DNA from: an uncultured Bacteroidaceae bacterium
GTDB lineage: Bacteria; Bacteroidota; Bacteroidia; Bacteroidales; Bacteroidaceae
NCBI GenBank assembly: GCA_934271655.1
Contig: CAKQRW010000019.1
Coordinates: 1 to 52,322, forward strand
Direction of reading: 5' to 3'
DNA: 52,322 bases
Part shown: one piece after another, positions 42,999-51,608 of the stretch
Layout of the letters: each line of letters starts with the position of its first letter
How positions within the stretch are numbered: position 1 is the first letter of the stretch
The notes under the pieces: generated by a model
Database searches by the model: none
What the model saw: the letters and a program-made list of their open reading frames with translations, nothing else
Told to the model about the DNA's origin: nothing
Program-made: the position numbers and the translations under genes

Positions 42999-43301
42999 AT
43001 GGCAAAGGAATCAATGAAAGCACGCGAGGTGAAGCGTGCAAAGCTCGTGGCAAAGTATGCTGCTAAGCGCGCTGCGCTGAAGAAGGTTGTTGCTACTGCA
43101 GAGGATCCAATGGAGGCTTACGAGGCAGCTCGCGCCCTTCAGGCTATCCCAGCTAACGCAAACCCTATTCGTCTTCACAACCGCTGCAAGATTACAGGAC
43201 GTCCAAGAGGTTACATGCGCCAGTTCGGCATCTCTCGTATTCAGTTCCGCGAGATGGCATCTGCTGGACTCATCCCAGGCGTCAAGAAGGCAAGCTGGTA
43301 A
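42999..43301 (+). CDS. rpsN: 30S ribosomal protein S14, zinc-free long form
   Basis: The 100-residue protein is the long type with LHNRCKITGRPRGYMRQFGISRIQFREMASAGLIPGVKKASW at its end. Only one Cys is kept in that block, so the four-Cys zinc site of the short form is absent. An unusually long, structured gap to rpsH follows. Confidence 0.97.
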   Translation: MAKESMKAREVKRAKLVAKYAAKRAALKKVVATAEDPMEAYEAARALQAIPANANPIRLHNRCKITGRPRGYMRQFGISRIQFREMASAGLIPGVKKASW

Positions 43302-43520
43302 ATTGCGGTTACCGGCTGACGGTTTTAGTAAACAAAAATCTGACGGTTACCAGTTCGGGGGTAACCTGAAGATACTTTGCTTCTAAACAACGGCGAAGGA
43401 AAACAGCCCCTTGCGGGCTAAGCTCCTTCACTGGTTAAAGCTAAAGTACAGACAGTTTTAATTATTTAAATATTGTCGGGATCTCACCCAAACATTTCCC
43501 GATTAATTTAATTTTATATT
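43302..43520 (+). promoter_or_regulatory. Structured intercistronic region between rpsN and rpsH
   Basis: These 219 bases interrupt an operon whose other gaps are mostly under 50 bases. Stems visible are GGTTACC/GGTAACC (about 43345-43374), an outer GAAGGA/TCCTTC (43395-43400 with 43424-43429) around AGCCC/GGGCT (43405-43409 with 43415-43419) leaving an asymmetric internal loop, and TCGGGA/TCCCGA (43476-43481 with 43497-43502). An S8-binding control site or an RNA-processing site would fit here. No open frame or consensus promoter is evident. Confidence 0.5.
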
Positions 43521-43916
43521 ATGACAGATCCAATAGCTGATTTTCTCACGAGACTGAGAAATGCAATCATGGCAAAGCACAAGGTTGTAGAAGTACCAGC
43601 CTCAAACCTCAAGAAGGAAATTACAAAGATCCTTTTTGACAAAGGTTACATCTTGAACTACAAGTTCGTCGAGGACGGGCCTCAGGGCACAATCAAGATC
43701 GCTCTGAAGTATGACCCTCAGACAAAGACAAGCGCCATTCAGTGCTTGAAGCGTGTTTCACGTCCAGGTCTCAGAAGATATACTGGATACAAGGACATGC
43801 CACGTGTTATTAATGGATTAGGTATCGCAGTGGTATCTACTTCCAAGGGAGTTATGACAGACAAGGAAGCTTCAGACCTCAAGATTGGTGGTGAAGTTCT
43901 TTGCTATGTTTATTAA
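43521..43916 (+). CDS. rpsH: 30S ribosomal protein S8
   Basis: The 131-residue protein has TDPIADFLTRLRNAIMAKHKVVEVPASNLKKEI and the RNA-binding end GIAVVSTSKGVMTDKEASDLKIGGEVLCYVY. S8 is the known repressor of spc operons in several bacteria, which makes the structured region just upstream notable. Confidence 0.98.
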   Translation: MTDPIADFLTRLRNAIMAKHKVVEVPASNLKKEITKILFDKGYILNYKFVEDGPQGTIKIALKYDPQTKTSAIQCLKRVSRPGLRRYTGYKDMPRVINGLGIAVVSTSKGVMTDKEASDLKIGGEVLCYVY

Positions 43917-43920
43917 TTAA

Positions 43921-43932
43921 GGAGGATATATA
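43921..43932 (+). promoter_or_regulatory. Strong Shine-Dalgarno sequence before rplF
   Basis: AAGGAGG ends at 43925, 8 bases before the rplF ATG, in the form TTAAGGAGGATATATA. It overlaps the region right after the rpsH stop codon and is one of only two full matches seen in the superoperon. Confidence 0.8.
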
Positions 43933-44502
43933 ATGTCTAGAATTGGTAAATTACCTATTAATATTCCTGCAGGAGTGACTGTTACTCATAAGGATGACAT
44001 TGTAACTGTAAAAGGTCCAAAGGGCGAGATTAGCCAGTACGTTAACCCAGCGATAAAGGTTACAATCGAGGACGGAAAGGTGACAATGGAGGAGAATGAA
44101 GAACTGATGCAGGATAATACAAAGCAGCGTCACGCTTTCCACGGTTTGTACCGCGCACTCATTAACAACCACGTTATTGGTGTATCAGAGGGTTACAAGA
44201 AGACACTTCAGATTGTCGGTGTAGGTTACCGCGTCTCAAATCAGGGTAATCTTCTTGAGTTCGCTCTTGGATACTCTCACGCAATCTTGTTCGAGCTTCC
44301 AAAGGAGATCAAGGTTGAGACTAAGTCTGAGAGAAATCAGGATCCTCTCATCATGCTCGAGTCTGCAGACAAGCAGTTGCTCGGACAGGTGTGTGCTAAG
44401 ATCCGCACATTCCGCAAGCCAGAACCTTACAAGGGTAAGGGTATCCGCTTCCAGGGTGAGGTGATTAGAAGAAAGTCTGGTAAGTCTGCTAATGCAAAAT
44501 AA
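43933..44502 (+). CDS. rplF: 50S ribosomal protein L6
   Basis: The 189-residue protein has SRIGKLPINIPAGVTV, KGPKGEISQYV, GVGYRVSNQGNLLEFALGYSH and the closing EPYKGKGIRFQGEVIRRKSGKSA. It is preceded by a full Shine-Dalgarno sequence. Confidence 0.98.
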   Translation: MSRIGKLPINIPAGVTVTHKDDIVTVKGPKGEISQYVNPAIKVTIEDGKVTMEENEELMQDNTKQRHAFHGLYRALINNHVIGVSEGYKKTLQIVGVGYRVSNQGNLLEFALGYSHAILFELPKEIKVETKSERNQDPLIMLESADKQLLGQVCAKIRTFRKPEPYKGKGIRFQGEVIRRKSGKSANAK

Positions 44503-44518
44503 TTAAATTGACAAGAGT

Positions 44519-44860
44519 ATGATTACAAAGATTGAAAGACGTATAAAAATCAAATATAGAGTACGCAATAAGATATCTGGCACTGCTGAGCGTCCACGCA
44601 TGAGCGTGTTCCGCAGCAACAAGCAGATTTATGTGCAGGTTATCGATGATGATGCTCAGAAGACACTTGTGGCTGCATCATCACGTGGCCTCGAGAAGAT
44701 GAACAAGACAGAGCAGGCTGCTAAGGTCGGCGAGATGATTGCCAAGAAGGCCATTGAGGCAGGAATCACTGCTGTTGTGTTTGACCGTAATGGTTACTTG
44801 TATCATGGTAGAGTTAAGACTGTGGCAGATGCTGCCCGTAATGCTGGACTTAAATTTTAA
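44519..44860 (+). CDS. rplR: 50S ribosomal protein L18
   Basis: The 113-residue protein has RIKIKYRVRNKISGTAERPRMSVFRSNKQIYVQVIDD and FDRNGYLYHGRVKTVADAARNAGLKF. It binds 5S rRNA with L5. Confidence 0.97.
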   Translation: MITKIERRIKIKYRVRNKISGTAERPRMSVFRSNKQIYVQVIDDDAQKTLVAASSRGLEKMNKTEQAAKVGEMIAKKAIEAGITAVVFDRNGYLYHGRVKTVADAARNAGLKF

Positions 44861-44869
44861 AATGCGATT

Positions 44870-45379
44870 ATGGTAAATAGAGTTAAAGTACAAAACGACG
44901 CTGAGCTGAAGGATCGCTTGGTTGCTATTAATCGTGTTACTAAGGTTACTAAGGGTGGTCGTACATTCACATTCGCTGCCATCGTTGTTGTAGGTGATGG
45001 TAACGGAATTGTTGGCTACGGTCTTGGTAAAGCTGGCGAGGTCACTGCTGCTATTGCAAAGGGAGTAGAGGCTGCAAAAAAGAATTTGGTTAAGGTTCCA
45101 GTGCTGAAAGGTACAGTTCCTCACGAGGCATATGCTAAGTTTGGTGGAGCTCGTGTTCTTATCATGCCTGCTTCAGAAGGTACTGGAGTTGTGGCTGGTG
45201 GTGCGATGCGTGCTGTGCTTGAGAGCGTTGGTGTCACTGACGTCCTTGCAAAGTCTAAGGGTTCATCAAACCCACACAACCTGGTTAAGGCTACAATCGA
45301 GGCTCTTGCCAGCATGCGCGACGCAAAGACTATTGCGCAGAACCGCGGTGTAAGTATGACAAAAGTATTCAAAGGATAA
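44870..45379 (+). CDS. rpsE: 30S ribosomal protein S5
   Basis: The 169-residue protein has ELKDRLVAINRVTKVTKGGRTFTFAAIVVVGDGNGIVGYGLGKAGEV and GVVAGGAMRAVLESVGVTDVLAKSKGSSNPHNLVKAT. It is needed for decoding fidelity. Confidence 0.98.
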   Translation: MVNRVKVQNDAELKDRLVAINRVTKVTKGGRTFTFAAIVVVGDGNGIVGYGLGKAGEVTAAIAKGVEAAKKNLVKVPVLKGTVPHEAYAKFGGARVLIMPASEGTGVVAGGAMRAVLESVGVTDVLAKSKGSSNPHNLVKATIEALASMRDAKTIAQNRGVSMTKVFKG

Positions 45380-45391
45380 GGAGAATAAATC

Positions 45392-45568
45392 ATGGCAACA
45401 ATCAAGATTAAGCAGGTAAAAGGTCAGGCTGGTCGTCCAATCGACCAGAAGAGCACTCTTGAGTCTCTTGGCCTCGGAAAGATAAATAAGGTCGTTGAGC
45501 GTGAGGATACTCCATCTTTACGTGGTATGATTCGCAAGGTCGCACACCTTGTAGAGGTTATTGACTAA
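45392..45568 (+). CDS. rpmD: 50S ribosomal protein L30
   Basis: This 58-residue gene begins ATGGCAACAATCAAGATTAA and encodes IKIKQVKGQAGRPIDQK, LESLGLGKINKVVERED and RGMIRKVAHLVEV, the full L30 pattern. It lies between rpsE (12 bases upstream, with AAGGAG at 45378-45383) and rplO, its fixed position in the spc cluster. Confidence 0.95.
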   Translation: MATIKIKQVKGQAGRPIDQKSTLESLGLGKINKVVEREDTPSLRGMIRKVAHLVEVID

Positions 45569-45599
45569 CGTTTTTGTTACATTAAAATTAGATTAGAAA

Positions 45600-46046
45600 A
45601 TGGAATTACATAATTTGAAACCAGCTGCTGGCGCAACTCATAACAGCAAGCGTGTAGGTCGTGGTTACGGATCTGGCAAGGGTCGCACTTCTACTCGTGG
45701 TCACAAGGGTGCTAAGGCTCGTTCTGGATATAAGAAGAAGATTGGTTTCGAGGGTGGACAGATGCCACTTCAGCGTCGTGTTCCTAAGTTCGGCTTCAAG
45801 AACATCAACCGCGTAGAGTACAAGGCTATCAACCTCGATTTCATTCAGAAGCTCGCTGAGGAGAAGAACCTTGCAAAGATCGGCCTTGAGGAACTCATCG
45901 CTGCTGGTTGGGTTAAGAAGAATCAGCTTGTTAAGGTTCTCGGCAACGGAGAGCTCACAGCCAAAGTTGACGTTGAAGCACATGCATTCTCTGCAACAGC
46001 TGAGGCTGCAATCAAAGAAAAGGGTGGAAACGCTGTAAAACTCTAA
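45600..46046 (+). CDS. rplO: 50S ribosomal protein L15
   Basis: The 148-residue protein has MELHNLKPAAGATHNSKRVGRGYGSGKGRTSTRGHKGAKARSG-type basic N-terminus, GGQMPLQRRVPKFGFKN and a C-terminal globular part. secY follows after 4 bases. Confidence 0.97.
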   Translation: MELHNLKPAAGATHNSKRVGRGYGSGKGRTSTRGHKGAKARSGYKKKIGFEGGQMPLQRRVPKFGFKNINRVEYKAINLDFIQKLAEEKNLAKIGLEELIAAGWVKKNQLVKVLGNGELTAKVDVEAHAFSATAEAAIKEKGGNAVKL

Positions 46047-46050
46047 AATA

Positions 46051-47403
46051 ATGGGCAAAGCAATCGATACACTAAAAGATATCAAGATTGTAAAGACATT
46101 CACTAACATATGGCGTATTGAGGATTTGCGCACGCGCATCCTCATCACGCTTTTGTTTGTCGCAATCTATCGTTTCGGATCTTATATAGTGCTTCCAGGT
46201 GTCGACACCGAGGCTCTTCAGGGACTCCGCAACCAGACAGAGGGTGGTCTGATGTCTCTTCTTGATATGTTTTCAGGCGGTGCTTTCTCTCAAGCGTCAA
46301 TCTTTGCGCTTGGAATCATGCCATACATCTCTGCTTCCATTGTGATGCAGTTGCTTGGCATAGCGGTTCCATATTTCCAGAAGATGCAGCGCGAAGGCGA
46401 AAGCGGACGTCGAAAGATGAATCAGTACACACGTTACTTGACGGTGGCTATTCTTCTTTTCCAAGGACCTATGTACCTCATCAACCTTCGTACTCAGACG
46501 GCTGGCTCGGCCATTTATCCATCACTTGACTGGAATCTGTTCATCATCACCTCGATGATTATTCTCGCGGCTGGTAGCATGTTCGTTCTATGGTTGGGTG
46601 AGAGAATAACTGACAAGGGCATCGGAAATGGCGTTTCAATCATCATCATGATCGGTATCATCGCTAGATTCCCGACAGCTGTCATCCAGGAATTCAGCTC
46701 ACGACTCACATCAGGACAGGGAGGACTGGTTCTTTTCCTTGTGGAGATAGTACTTTTCCTTGCGGTGATAGCCGCAGCGATACTGCTCGTGCAGGGTGTG
46801 CGTCAGGTTCCTGTCAACTATGCTAAGAAGATTGCTGGAGCACGTCAGATAGGCGGTGCCCGCCAGTATATCCCTCTCAAGCCATATGCTGCCAACGTGA
46901 TGCCAATCATCTTTGCTCAGGCAATCATGTTCATCCCAATCACATTGGCGCAGTTGTCAGGCAGCAAACTTAATCCTGTGGTTACGCAGTTGATTGACAA
47001 CAATAGCTTCTTGTACAACTTCATCTTTGCTGTATTGATTGTCCTGTTTACATACTTGTACACAGCAATAACAATCAATCCTGTTCAGATGGCAGAGGAC
47101 ATGAAACGCAACAACGGATTCATTCCGGGCGTGAAGCCAGGCAAGGACACTGCCGATTATATCGACAGGATAATGTCGCACATCACTCTTCCTGGTTCAT
47201 TGTTCTTGGCTCTCATCGCCATACTGCCGGCATTTGCTGGTATCTTTGGTGTCCAGAGAGAATTCGCAGCGTTCTTCGGTGGAACATCGCTCTTGATTCT
47301 TGTAGGTGTTGTTCTTGACACCCTCATGCAGATAGAGTCGCATCTTATGATGCGTCATTATGATGGATTGCTTGACAAGGGTCGTGTTCGAGGAGAACAT
47401 TAA
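46051..47403 (+). CDS. secY: Protein translocase subunit SecY
   Basis: SecY is the channel of the Sec translocon. The 450-residue protein has ten hydrophobic segments, the plug region GTGGAFS-like (MFSGGAFSQASIFALGIMPYISASIVMQLL), the C5 loop FIPGVKPGKDTADYIDRIMSHITLPGS and RHYDGLLDKGR at the end. It lies between rplO and map as in most Bacteroidetes. Confidence 0.98.
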   Translation: MGKAIDTLKDIKIVKTFTNIWRIEDLRTRILITLLFVAIYRFGSYIVLPGVDTEALQGLRNQTEGGLMSLLDMFSGGAFSQASIFALGIMPYISASIVMQLLGIAVPYFQKMQREGESGRRKMNQYTRYLTVAILLFQGPMYLINLRTQTAGSAIYPSLDWNLFIITSMIILAAGSMFVLWLGERITDKGIGNGVSIIIMIGIIARFPTAVIQEFSSRLTSGQGGLVLFLVEIVLFLAVIAAAILLVQGVRQVPVNYAKKIAGARQIGGARQYIPLKPYAANVMPIIFAQAIMFIPITLAQLSGSKLNPVVTQLIDNNSFLYNFIFAVLIVLFTYLYTAITINPVQMAEDMKRNNGFIPGVKPGKDTADYIDRIMSHITLPGSLFLALIAILPAFAGIFGVQREFAAFFGGTSLLILVGVVLDTLMQIESHLMMRHYDGLLDKGRVRGEH

Positions 47404-47420
47404 GCGCTGCTTCGGTCATT

Positions 47421-48212
47421 ATGGTTTATCTCAAGACAGACGATGAGGTGGAGCTTCTCAGAGAAGCGAACCTGCTTGTAGGAAAGACTCTTGCCGAGTT
47501 GGCCAAGGTCATCGAGCCAGGAGTCACTACCAAACAACTTGACACGATAGCGGAGACATTCATCCGTGATCATGGAGCTGTTCCTACATTCTTAGGATTT
47601 CCCAATCCATACGGCGGGCCTTTTCCTGCCAGCATCTGCACTTCTGTCAACTATCAGGTAGTGCATGGCATTCCAAACGACACACCTCTGCGTGAGGGAG
47701 ACATTGTCTCAGTCGATTGCGGCACTTTGCTTAATGGATACTGTGGTGATTCATGCTACACATTCATTGTAGGAGACACCACAGAAGAGGTCAAGCAATT
47801 GCTCCGCACCACAAAGGAGTCGCTCTACAAAGGTATAGAGCAGGCGGTTGTGGGACACAGGCTGGGAGACATCTCAAACGCGGTCCAAGAGTGCTGCGAA
47901 AGCAAGGGCTACGGTGTAGTGCGTGAGTTTGTCGGCCACGGCATCGGAAAGAAGATGCACGAGGATCCGCAAGTGCCTAATTTCGGCAGGCGTGGAAACG
48001 GCATGCTTCTGAAGAACGGGCTGTGTATAGCCATTGAGCCGATGATAACCATGGGCACAAGGGAGATATACATGCAGGAAGACCGTTGGGGCATCATCAC
48101 TAGAGACAGAAAGCCTGCCGCTCATTTTGAGCACACGGTGTGTGTCCGCAAGGGAAAGGCTGATATCCTATCATCATTTGAAGAAATCGAAAACGTTTTA
48201 AAAGAGAAATAA
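47421..48212 (+). CDS. map: Methionine aminopeptidase, type I
   Basis: The enzyme removes the initiator Met from nascent proteins. The 263-residue protein keeps the five metal ligands: Asp in VSVDCGTLLNGYCGDSCYTF (two Asp), His in EFVGHGIGKKMHEDPQVPNFG, Glu in CIAIEPM and Glu in HFEHTVCV. Residue N/H patterns such as FPASICTSVNYQVVHGIP are typical of type I. Confidence 0.98.
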   Translation: MVYLKTDDEVELLREANLLVGKTLAELAKVIEPGVTTKQLDTIAETFIRDHGAVPTFLGFPNPYGGPFPASICTSVNYQVVHGIPNDTPLREGDIVSVDCGTLLNGYCGDSCYTFIVGDTTEEVKQLLRTTKESLYKGIEQAVVGHRLGDISNAVQECCESKGYGVVREFVGHGIGKKMHEDPQVPNFGRRGNGMLLKNGLCIAIEPMITMGTREIYMQEDRWGIITRDRKPAAHFEHTVCVRKGKADILSSFEEIENVLKEK

Positions 48213-48219
48213 ATTAAGT

Positions 48220-48438
48220 ATGGCTAAGCAGTCTGCTATAGAACAAGATGGAACTATTGTCGAGGCATTGTCTAACGCAATGTTCAGAGTAGAGCTCGAG
48301 AACGGTCATGTGATCATCGCTCATATCTCTGGAAAGATGAGGATGCACTACATCAAGATTCTTCCAGGAGACAAGATAAGAGTTGAGATGTCACCTTACG
48401 ACCTTTCAAAGGGCAGAATAGTATTCAGATATAAATAA
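48220..48438 (+). CDS. infA: Translation initiation factor IF-1
   Basis: The 72-residue OB-fold protein has QDGTIVEALSNAMFRVELENGHVIIAHISGKMRMHYIKILPGDKIRVEMSPYDLSKGRIVFRYK, full length and without extension. It starts 7 bases after map. Confidence 0.98.
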   Translation: MAKQSAIEQDGTIVEALSNAMFRVELENGHVIIAHISGKMRMHYIKILPGDKIRVEMSPYDLSKGRIVFRYK

Positions 48439-48447
48439 AATCACAAT

Positions 48448-48564
48448 ATGAAAACAAGAGCATCACTGAAGAAACGTACACCTGATTGCGTAATCGTAAG
48501 ACGTAAAGGTCGTCTGTTTGTTATTAACAAGAAGAATCCTAAGTACAAGATGCGTCAGGGATAA
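48448..48564 (+). CDS. rpmJ: 50S ribosomal protein L36, zinc-free type
   Basis: The 38-residue gene encodes MKTRASLKKRTPDC, VIVRRKGRLFVINKKN and PKYKMRQG. Only one of the four zinc-ligand positions of L36 is Cys (residue 14); the others are replaced, the C-minus form that does not need zinc. It lies 9 bases after infA and 34 before rpsM. Confidence 0.95.
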   Translation: MKTRASLKKRTPDCVIVRRKGRLFVINKKNPKYKMRQG

Positions 48565-48598
48565 TTCTAATGGTAAGAATTAGAAATAAAAGTAAGAT

Positions 48599-48979
48599 AT
48601 GGCAATAAGAATTGTAGGTGTAGACCTCCCACAAAATAAGAGAGGCGAAATCGCGCTCACATACATTTTTGGTATTGGACGCAGCAGCGCAGCAAAAATC
48701 CTTGAGAAGGCTGGCATTGACAAAGACATCAAGGTAAAGGACTGGAATGACGAGCAGGCTGGTAAGATTCGTTCTATCATCGCTGCTGAATATAAGGTAG
48801 AGGGTGACCTCCGTTCAGAGATTCAGCTTAACATCAAGCGTCTCATGGATATAGGCTGCTACCGTGGCATCCGTCACCGTCTCGGTCTTCCTGTCCGCGG
48901 TCAGAGCACAAAGAACAATGCTCGTACTCGCAAGGGTAAGAAGAAAACAGTTGCAAACAAGAAAAAGGCTACTAAATAA
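48599..48979 (+). CDS. rpsM: 30S ribosomal protein S13
   Basis: The 126-residue protein has MAIRIVGVDLPQNKRGEIALTYIFGIGRSSA, GCYRGIRHRLGLPVRGQSTKNNARTRKG and a Lys-rich end. It is in the 30S head beside S19. Confidence 0.98.
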   Translation: MAIRIVGVDLPQNKRGEIALTYIFGIGRSSAAKILEKAGIDKDIKVKDWNDEQAGKIRSIIAAEYKVEGDLRSEIQLNIKRLMDIGCYRGIRHRLGLPVRGQSTKNNARTRKGKKKTVANKKKATK

Positions 48980-48987
48980 TAAATAAT

Positions 48988-49377
48988 ATGGCAAAGAAAA
49001 CAACTTCTGCAAAGAAGAGAAACGTAAAGGTTACCGCTGAAGGCCAGCTTCATGTACACTCTTCTTTCAACAATATCATTGTTACAATAGCAAACAGCGA
49101 AGGTAATGTTATCTCTTGGTCAGCAGCCGGCAAGATGGGTTTCCGTGGTTCTAAGAAGAACACTCCATATGCAGCTCAGATGGCAGCTCAGGATTGCGCA
49201 AAGGTTGCGTTTGATCTTGGTCTCCGCAAGGTGAAGGCATACATCAAGGGTCCGGGCAACGGACGTGAGGCTGCTGTTCGCGGTTGCCATGCAGCAGGTA
49301 TTGAGGTGACAGAGATCATCGATGTCACTCCACTGCCACACAATGGATGTCGTCCTCCAAAGAGAAGAAGAGTTTAA
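48988..49377 (+). CDS. rpsK: 30S ribosomal protein S11
   Basis: The 129-residue protein has GQLHVHSSFNNIIVTIANSEGNVISWSAAGKMGFRGSKKNTPYAAQ and GPGNGREAAVRGCHAAGIEVTEIIDVTPLPHNGCRPPKRRRV. It lines the platform of the 30S subunit. Confidence 0.98.
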   Translation: MAKKTTSAKKRNVKVTAEGQLHVHSSFNNIIVTIANSEGNVISWSAAGKMGFRGSKKNTPYAAQMAAQDCAKVAFDLGLRKVKAYIKGPGNGREAAVRGCHAAGIEVTEIIDVTPLPHNGCRPPKRRRV

Positions 49378-49482
49378 TCATTACATTCAGCACAATTGCC
49401 AAAGAGCTCGTTTATGCCGCATCTTTCCTTTCTGCGGCTGCTGCTGAGAGCTGTATGGCATAAAAGATAAAAAGAAACAGAT
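49378..49482 (+). promoter_or_regulatory. Leader with two exclusive stems before rpsD
   Basis: GCCGCA (49416-49421) can pair with TGCGGC (49433-49438), while the overlapping TATGCC (49413-49418) can pair with GGCATA (49457-49462). Both use 49416-49418, so they are partly exclusive or form a nested switch. The segment is 105 bases in an operon of short gaps and lies right before the gene for S4, a known autoregulator. Confidence 0.45.
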
Positions 49483-50088
49483 ATGGCTAGATATATTGGA
49501 CCAAAATCAAGAATCTCTCGTCGTTTTGGCGAGGCAATCTTTGGACCAGACAAGGTTTTGTCTAAGAAGAATTATGCTCCAGGCCAGCATGGCAACAACC
49601 GTCGCAAGAAGTCTTCTGAGTACGGTCTCATGCTTGCAGAGAAGCAGAAGGCAAAGTACACTTATGGAGTGCTTGAGCGCCAGTTCCGCAATCTCTTCGA
49701 GAAGGCAGAGTCAAAGTCAGGAGTGACTGGTGAGATTCTTCTCCAGTTGCTCGAGAGCCGCCTTGACAATGTGGTATACCGTCTTGGCATCGCTCCAACA
49801 CGCGCAGCAGCTCGTCAGCTTGTAAGCCACAAGCACATCACAGTTGACGGCAAGGTTGTTAACATTCCATCATTCTCAGTACAGCCTGGTCAGGTTGTCG
49901 CTGTCCGCGAGAAGGCAAAGAGCCTCGAGGTTATCGAAGCTGCTCTTGCTGGTTTCAACCACAGCAAGTACCCATGGATTGAGTGGGACGAGAATGTCAA
50001 GGGTGGTAAGTTCCTCCACATGCCAGAGCGTGCTGACATTCCTGAGAATATCAAGGAGCAGATGATTGTCGAGTTGTACTCTAAATAA
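49483..50088 (+). CDS. rpsD: 30S ribosomal protein S4
   Basis: The 201-residue protein has ARYIGPKSRISRRFGEAIFG and the S4 RNA-binding domain RLDNVVYRLGIAPTRAAARQLVSHKHITVDGKVVNIPSFSVQPG. It is the zinc-free form (no N-terminal Cys cluster). S4 is a primary assembly protein and autoregulator of alpha operons. Confidence 0.98.
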   Translation: MARYIGPKSRISRRFGEAIFGPDKVLSKKNYAPGQHGNNRRKKSSEYGLMLAEKQKAKYTYGVLERQFRNLFEKAESKSGVTGEILLQLLESRLDNVVYRLGIAPTRAAARQLVSHKHITVDGKVVNIPSFSVQPGQVVAVREKAKSLEVIEAALAGFNHSKYPWIEWDENVKGGKFLHMPERADIPENIKEQMIVELYSK

Positions 50089-50099
50089 TAAATAATCTA

Positions 50100-51092
50100 A
50101 TGGCGATATTAGCATTTCAAAAACCAGAAAAAGTAGTAATGTTGGAGGCTGACGACATGCACGGAAAGTTTGAGTTCCGTCCGTTGGAGCCTGGATATGG
50201 TATTACCATTGGTAATCCTCTCCGCCGCATTCTTCTTTCTTCACTTGAGGGATATGCCATCAACACTATCCGTATTGCTGGTGTGGATCATGAATTCTCA
50301 ACTATCCCAGGTGTCAAGGAAGATGTGACCAACATTATCTTGAATCTGAAGCAAGTTCGATTCAAGCAAATAGCAGATGGTACTGAGTCTGAAAAGGTCT
50401 CAATTTCCATTGAAAATTCAACCGAGTTCAAGGCTGGAGATATCACAAAGTACCTTAGTGGATTTGGAGTGTTAAATCCGGATTTGGTGATTTGTCATTT
50501 GGATCCTCAGGCAACATTGGACATAGAGCTCAATATCAACAAGGGCCGTGGATATGTGCCAGCTGACGAGAACCGTGAGTTTTGCACTGAAATCAACGAC
50601 ATAGCCATTGACTCTATTTATACTCCAATACGCAACGTCAAGTTCGCAGTAGAGAACTATCGTGTGGGTCAGAAGACCGACTATGAGAAGTTGGTGCTCG
50701 AGATCACTACCGATGGTTCTATCCATCCTAAGGATGCTCTGAAAGAGGCCTCAAAGATTCTGATTTACCATCTGATGCTGTTCTCTGACGAGAAGATTGC
50801 TCTTGAGAACGCAGACTTTGACAGTAATGAAGAGTTTGACGAGGAGGTATTGCGTATGCGTCAGTTGCTTAAGACCAAGCTCGTCGACATGAATCTCTCT
50901 GTACGTGCCCTCAACTGCTTGAAGGCCGCAGATGTAGAGACGCTTGGCGACCTTGTACAATATAACAAGACAGACTTGCTCAAATTCCGTAACTTTGGTA
51001 AAAAGTCTCTCACAGAGCTTGACGAATTGCTTGAGAACTTGAACCTCTCTTTCGGAACAGATATTTCTAAGTATAAATTAGACAAAGACTAA
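50100..51092 (+). CDS. rpoA: DNA-directed RNA polymerase subunit alpha
   Basis: The 330-residue protein has the dimerisation N-domain (EPGYGITIGNPLRRILLSSLEGYA, IPGVKEDVTNIILNLKQV), a linker near 240-255, and the C-domain MNLSVRALNCLKAADVETLGDLVQYNKTDLLKFRNFGKKSLTELDELL that contacts DNA upstream elements and activators. Confidence 0.98.
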   Translation: MAILAFQKPEKVVMLEADDMHGKFEFRPLEPGYGITIGNPLRRILLSSLEGYAINTIRIAGVDHEFSTIPGVKEDVTNIILNLKQVRFKQIADGTESEKVSISIENSTEFKAGDITKYLSGFGVLNPDLVICHLDPQATLDIELNINKGRGYVPADENREFCTEINDIAIDSIYTPIRNVKFAVENYRVGQKTDYEKLVLEITTDGSIHPKDALKEASKILIYHLMLFSDEKIALENADFDSNEEFDEEVLRMRQLLKTKLVDMNLSVRALNCLKAADVETLGDLVQYNKTDLLKFRNFGKKSLTELDELLENLNLSFGTDISKYKLDKD

Positions 51093-51098
51093 AAGAAA

Positions 51099-51581
51099 AT
51101 GAGACATAATAAGAAATTTAATCACCTTGGCCGTACACATTCTCACCGTGCTGCGATGCTTGCCAACATGGCAATCTCTCTCATCATGCACAAGAGAATC
51201 ACTACAACACTGCCAAAGGCAAAGGCTCTTCGCAAGTATGTAGAGCCACTGATTACAAAGTCAAAGGAAGACACTACAGCTTCTCGCCGCGTTGTTTTCA
51301 GCTATCTCCAGAACAAGTATGCTATCACTGAGCTTTTCGGTGCTATATCTACAGCTGTTGCTAACCGTCCAGGCGGTTACACTCGTATCATCAAGCTTGG
51401 TCGCCGTTCATCAGACGATGCTGAAATGGCGTTCATCGAGTTGGTTGATTTCGACGAGAACATGGCTAAGGAGGAGGTTAAGAAGACTCGCACACGCCGC
51501 TCTCGCAAGTCTGCTCCAAAGGCAGAGGCAGCAGAGACAGCAGAGGCTACTGAGACTCCAGCAGAGACACCCGCAGAGTAA
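51099..51581 (+). CDS. rplQ: 50S ribosomal protein L17
   Basis: The 160-residue protein has MRHNKKFNHLGRTHSHRAAMLANMAISL, ITTTLPKAKALRKYVEPLIT and NRPGGYTRI. A tail from about 125 is Arg/Lys-rich and then Ala/Glu/Thr-rich (APKAEAAETAEATETPAE), about 35 residues beyond the E. coli protein, a common addition in this phylum. It ends the superoperon. Confidence 0.97.
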   Translation: MRHNKKFNHLGRTHSHRAAMLANMAISLIMHKRITTTLPKAKALRKYVEPLITKSKEDTTASRRVVFSYLQNKYAITELFGAISTAVANRPGGYTRIIKLGRRSSDDAEMAFIELVDFDENMAKEEVKKTRTRRSRKSAPKAEAAETAEATETPAETPAE

Positions 51582-51608
51582 TTCATTTGCCAACGATCAT
51601 ATCTTGCA

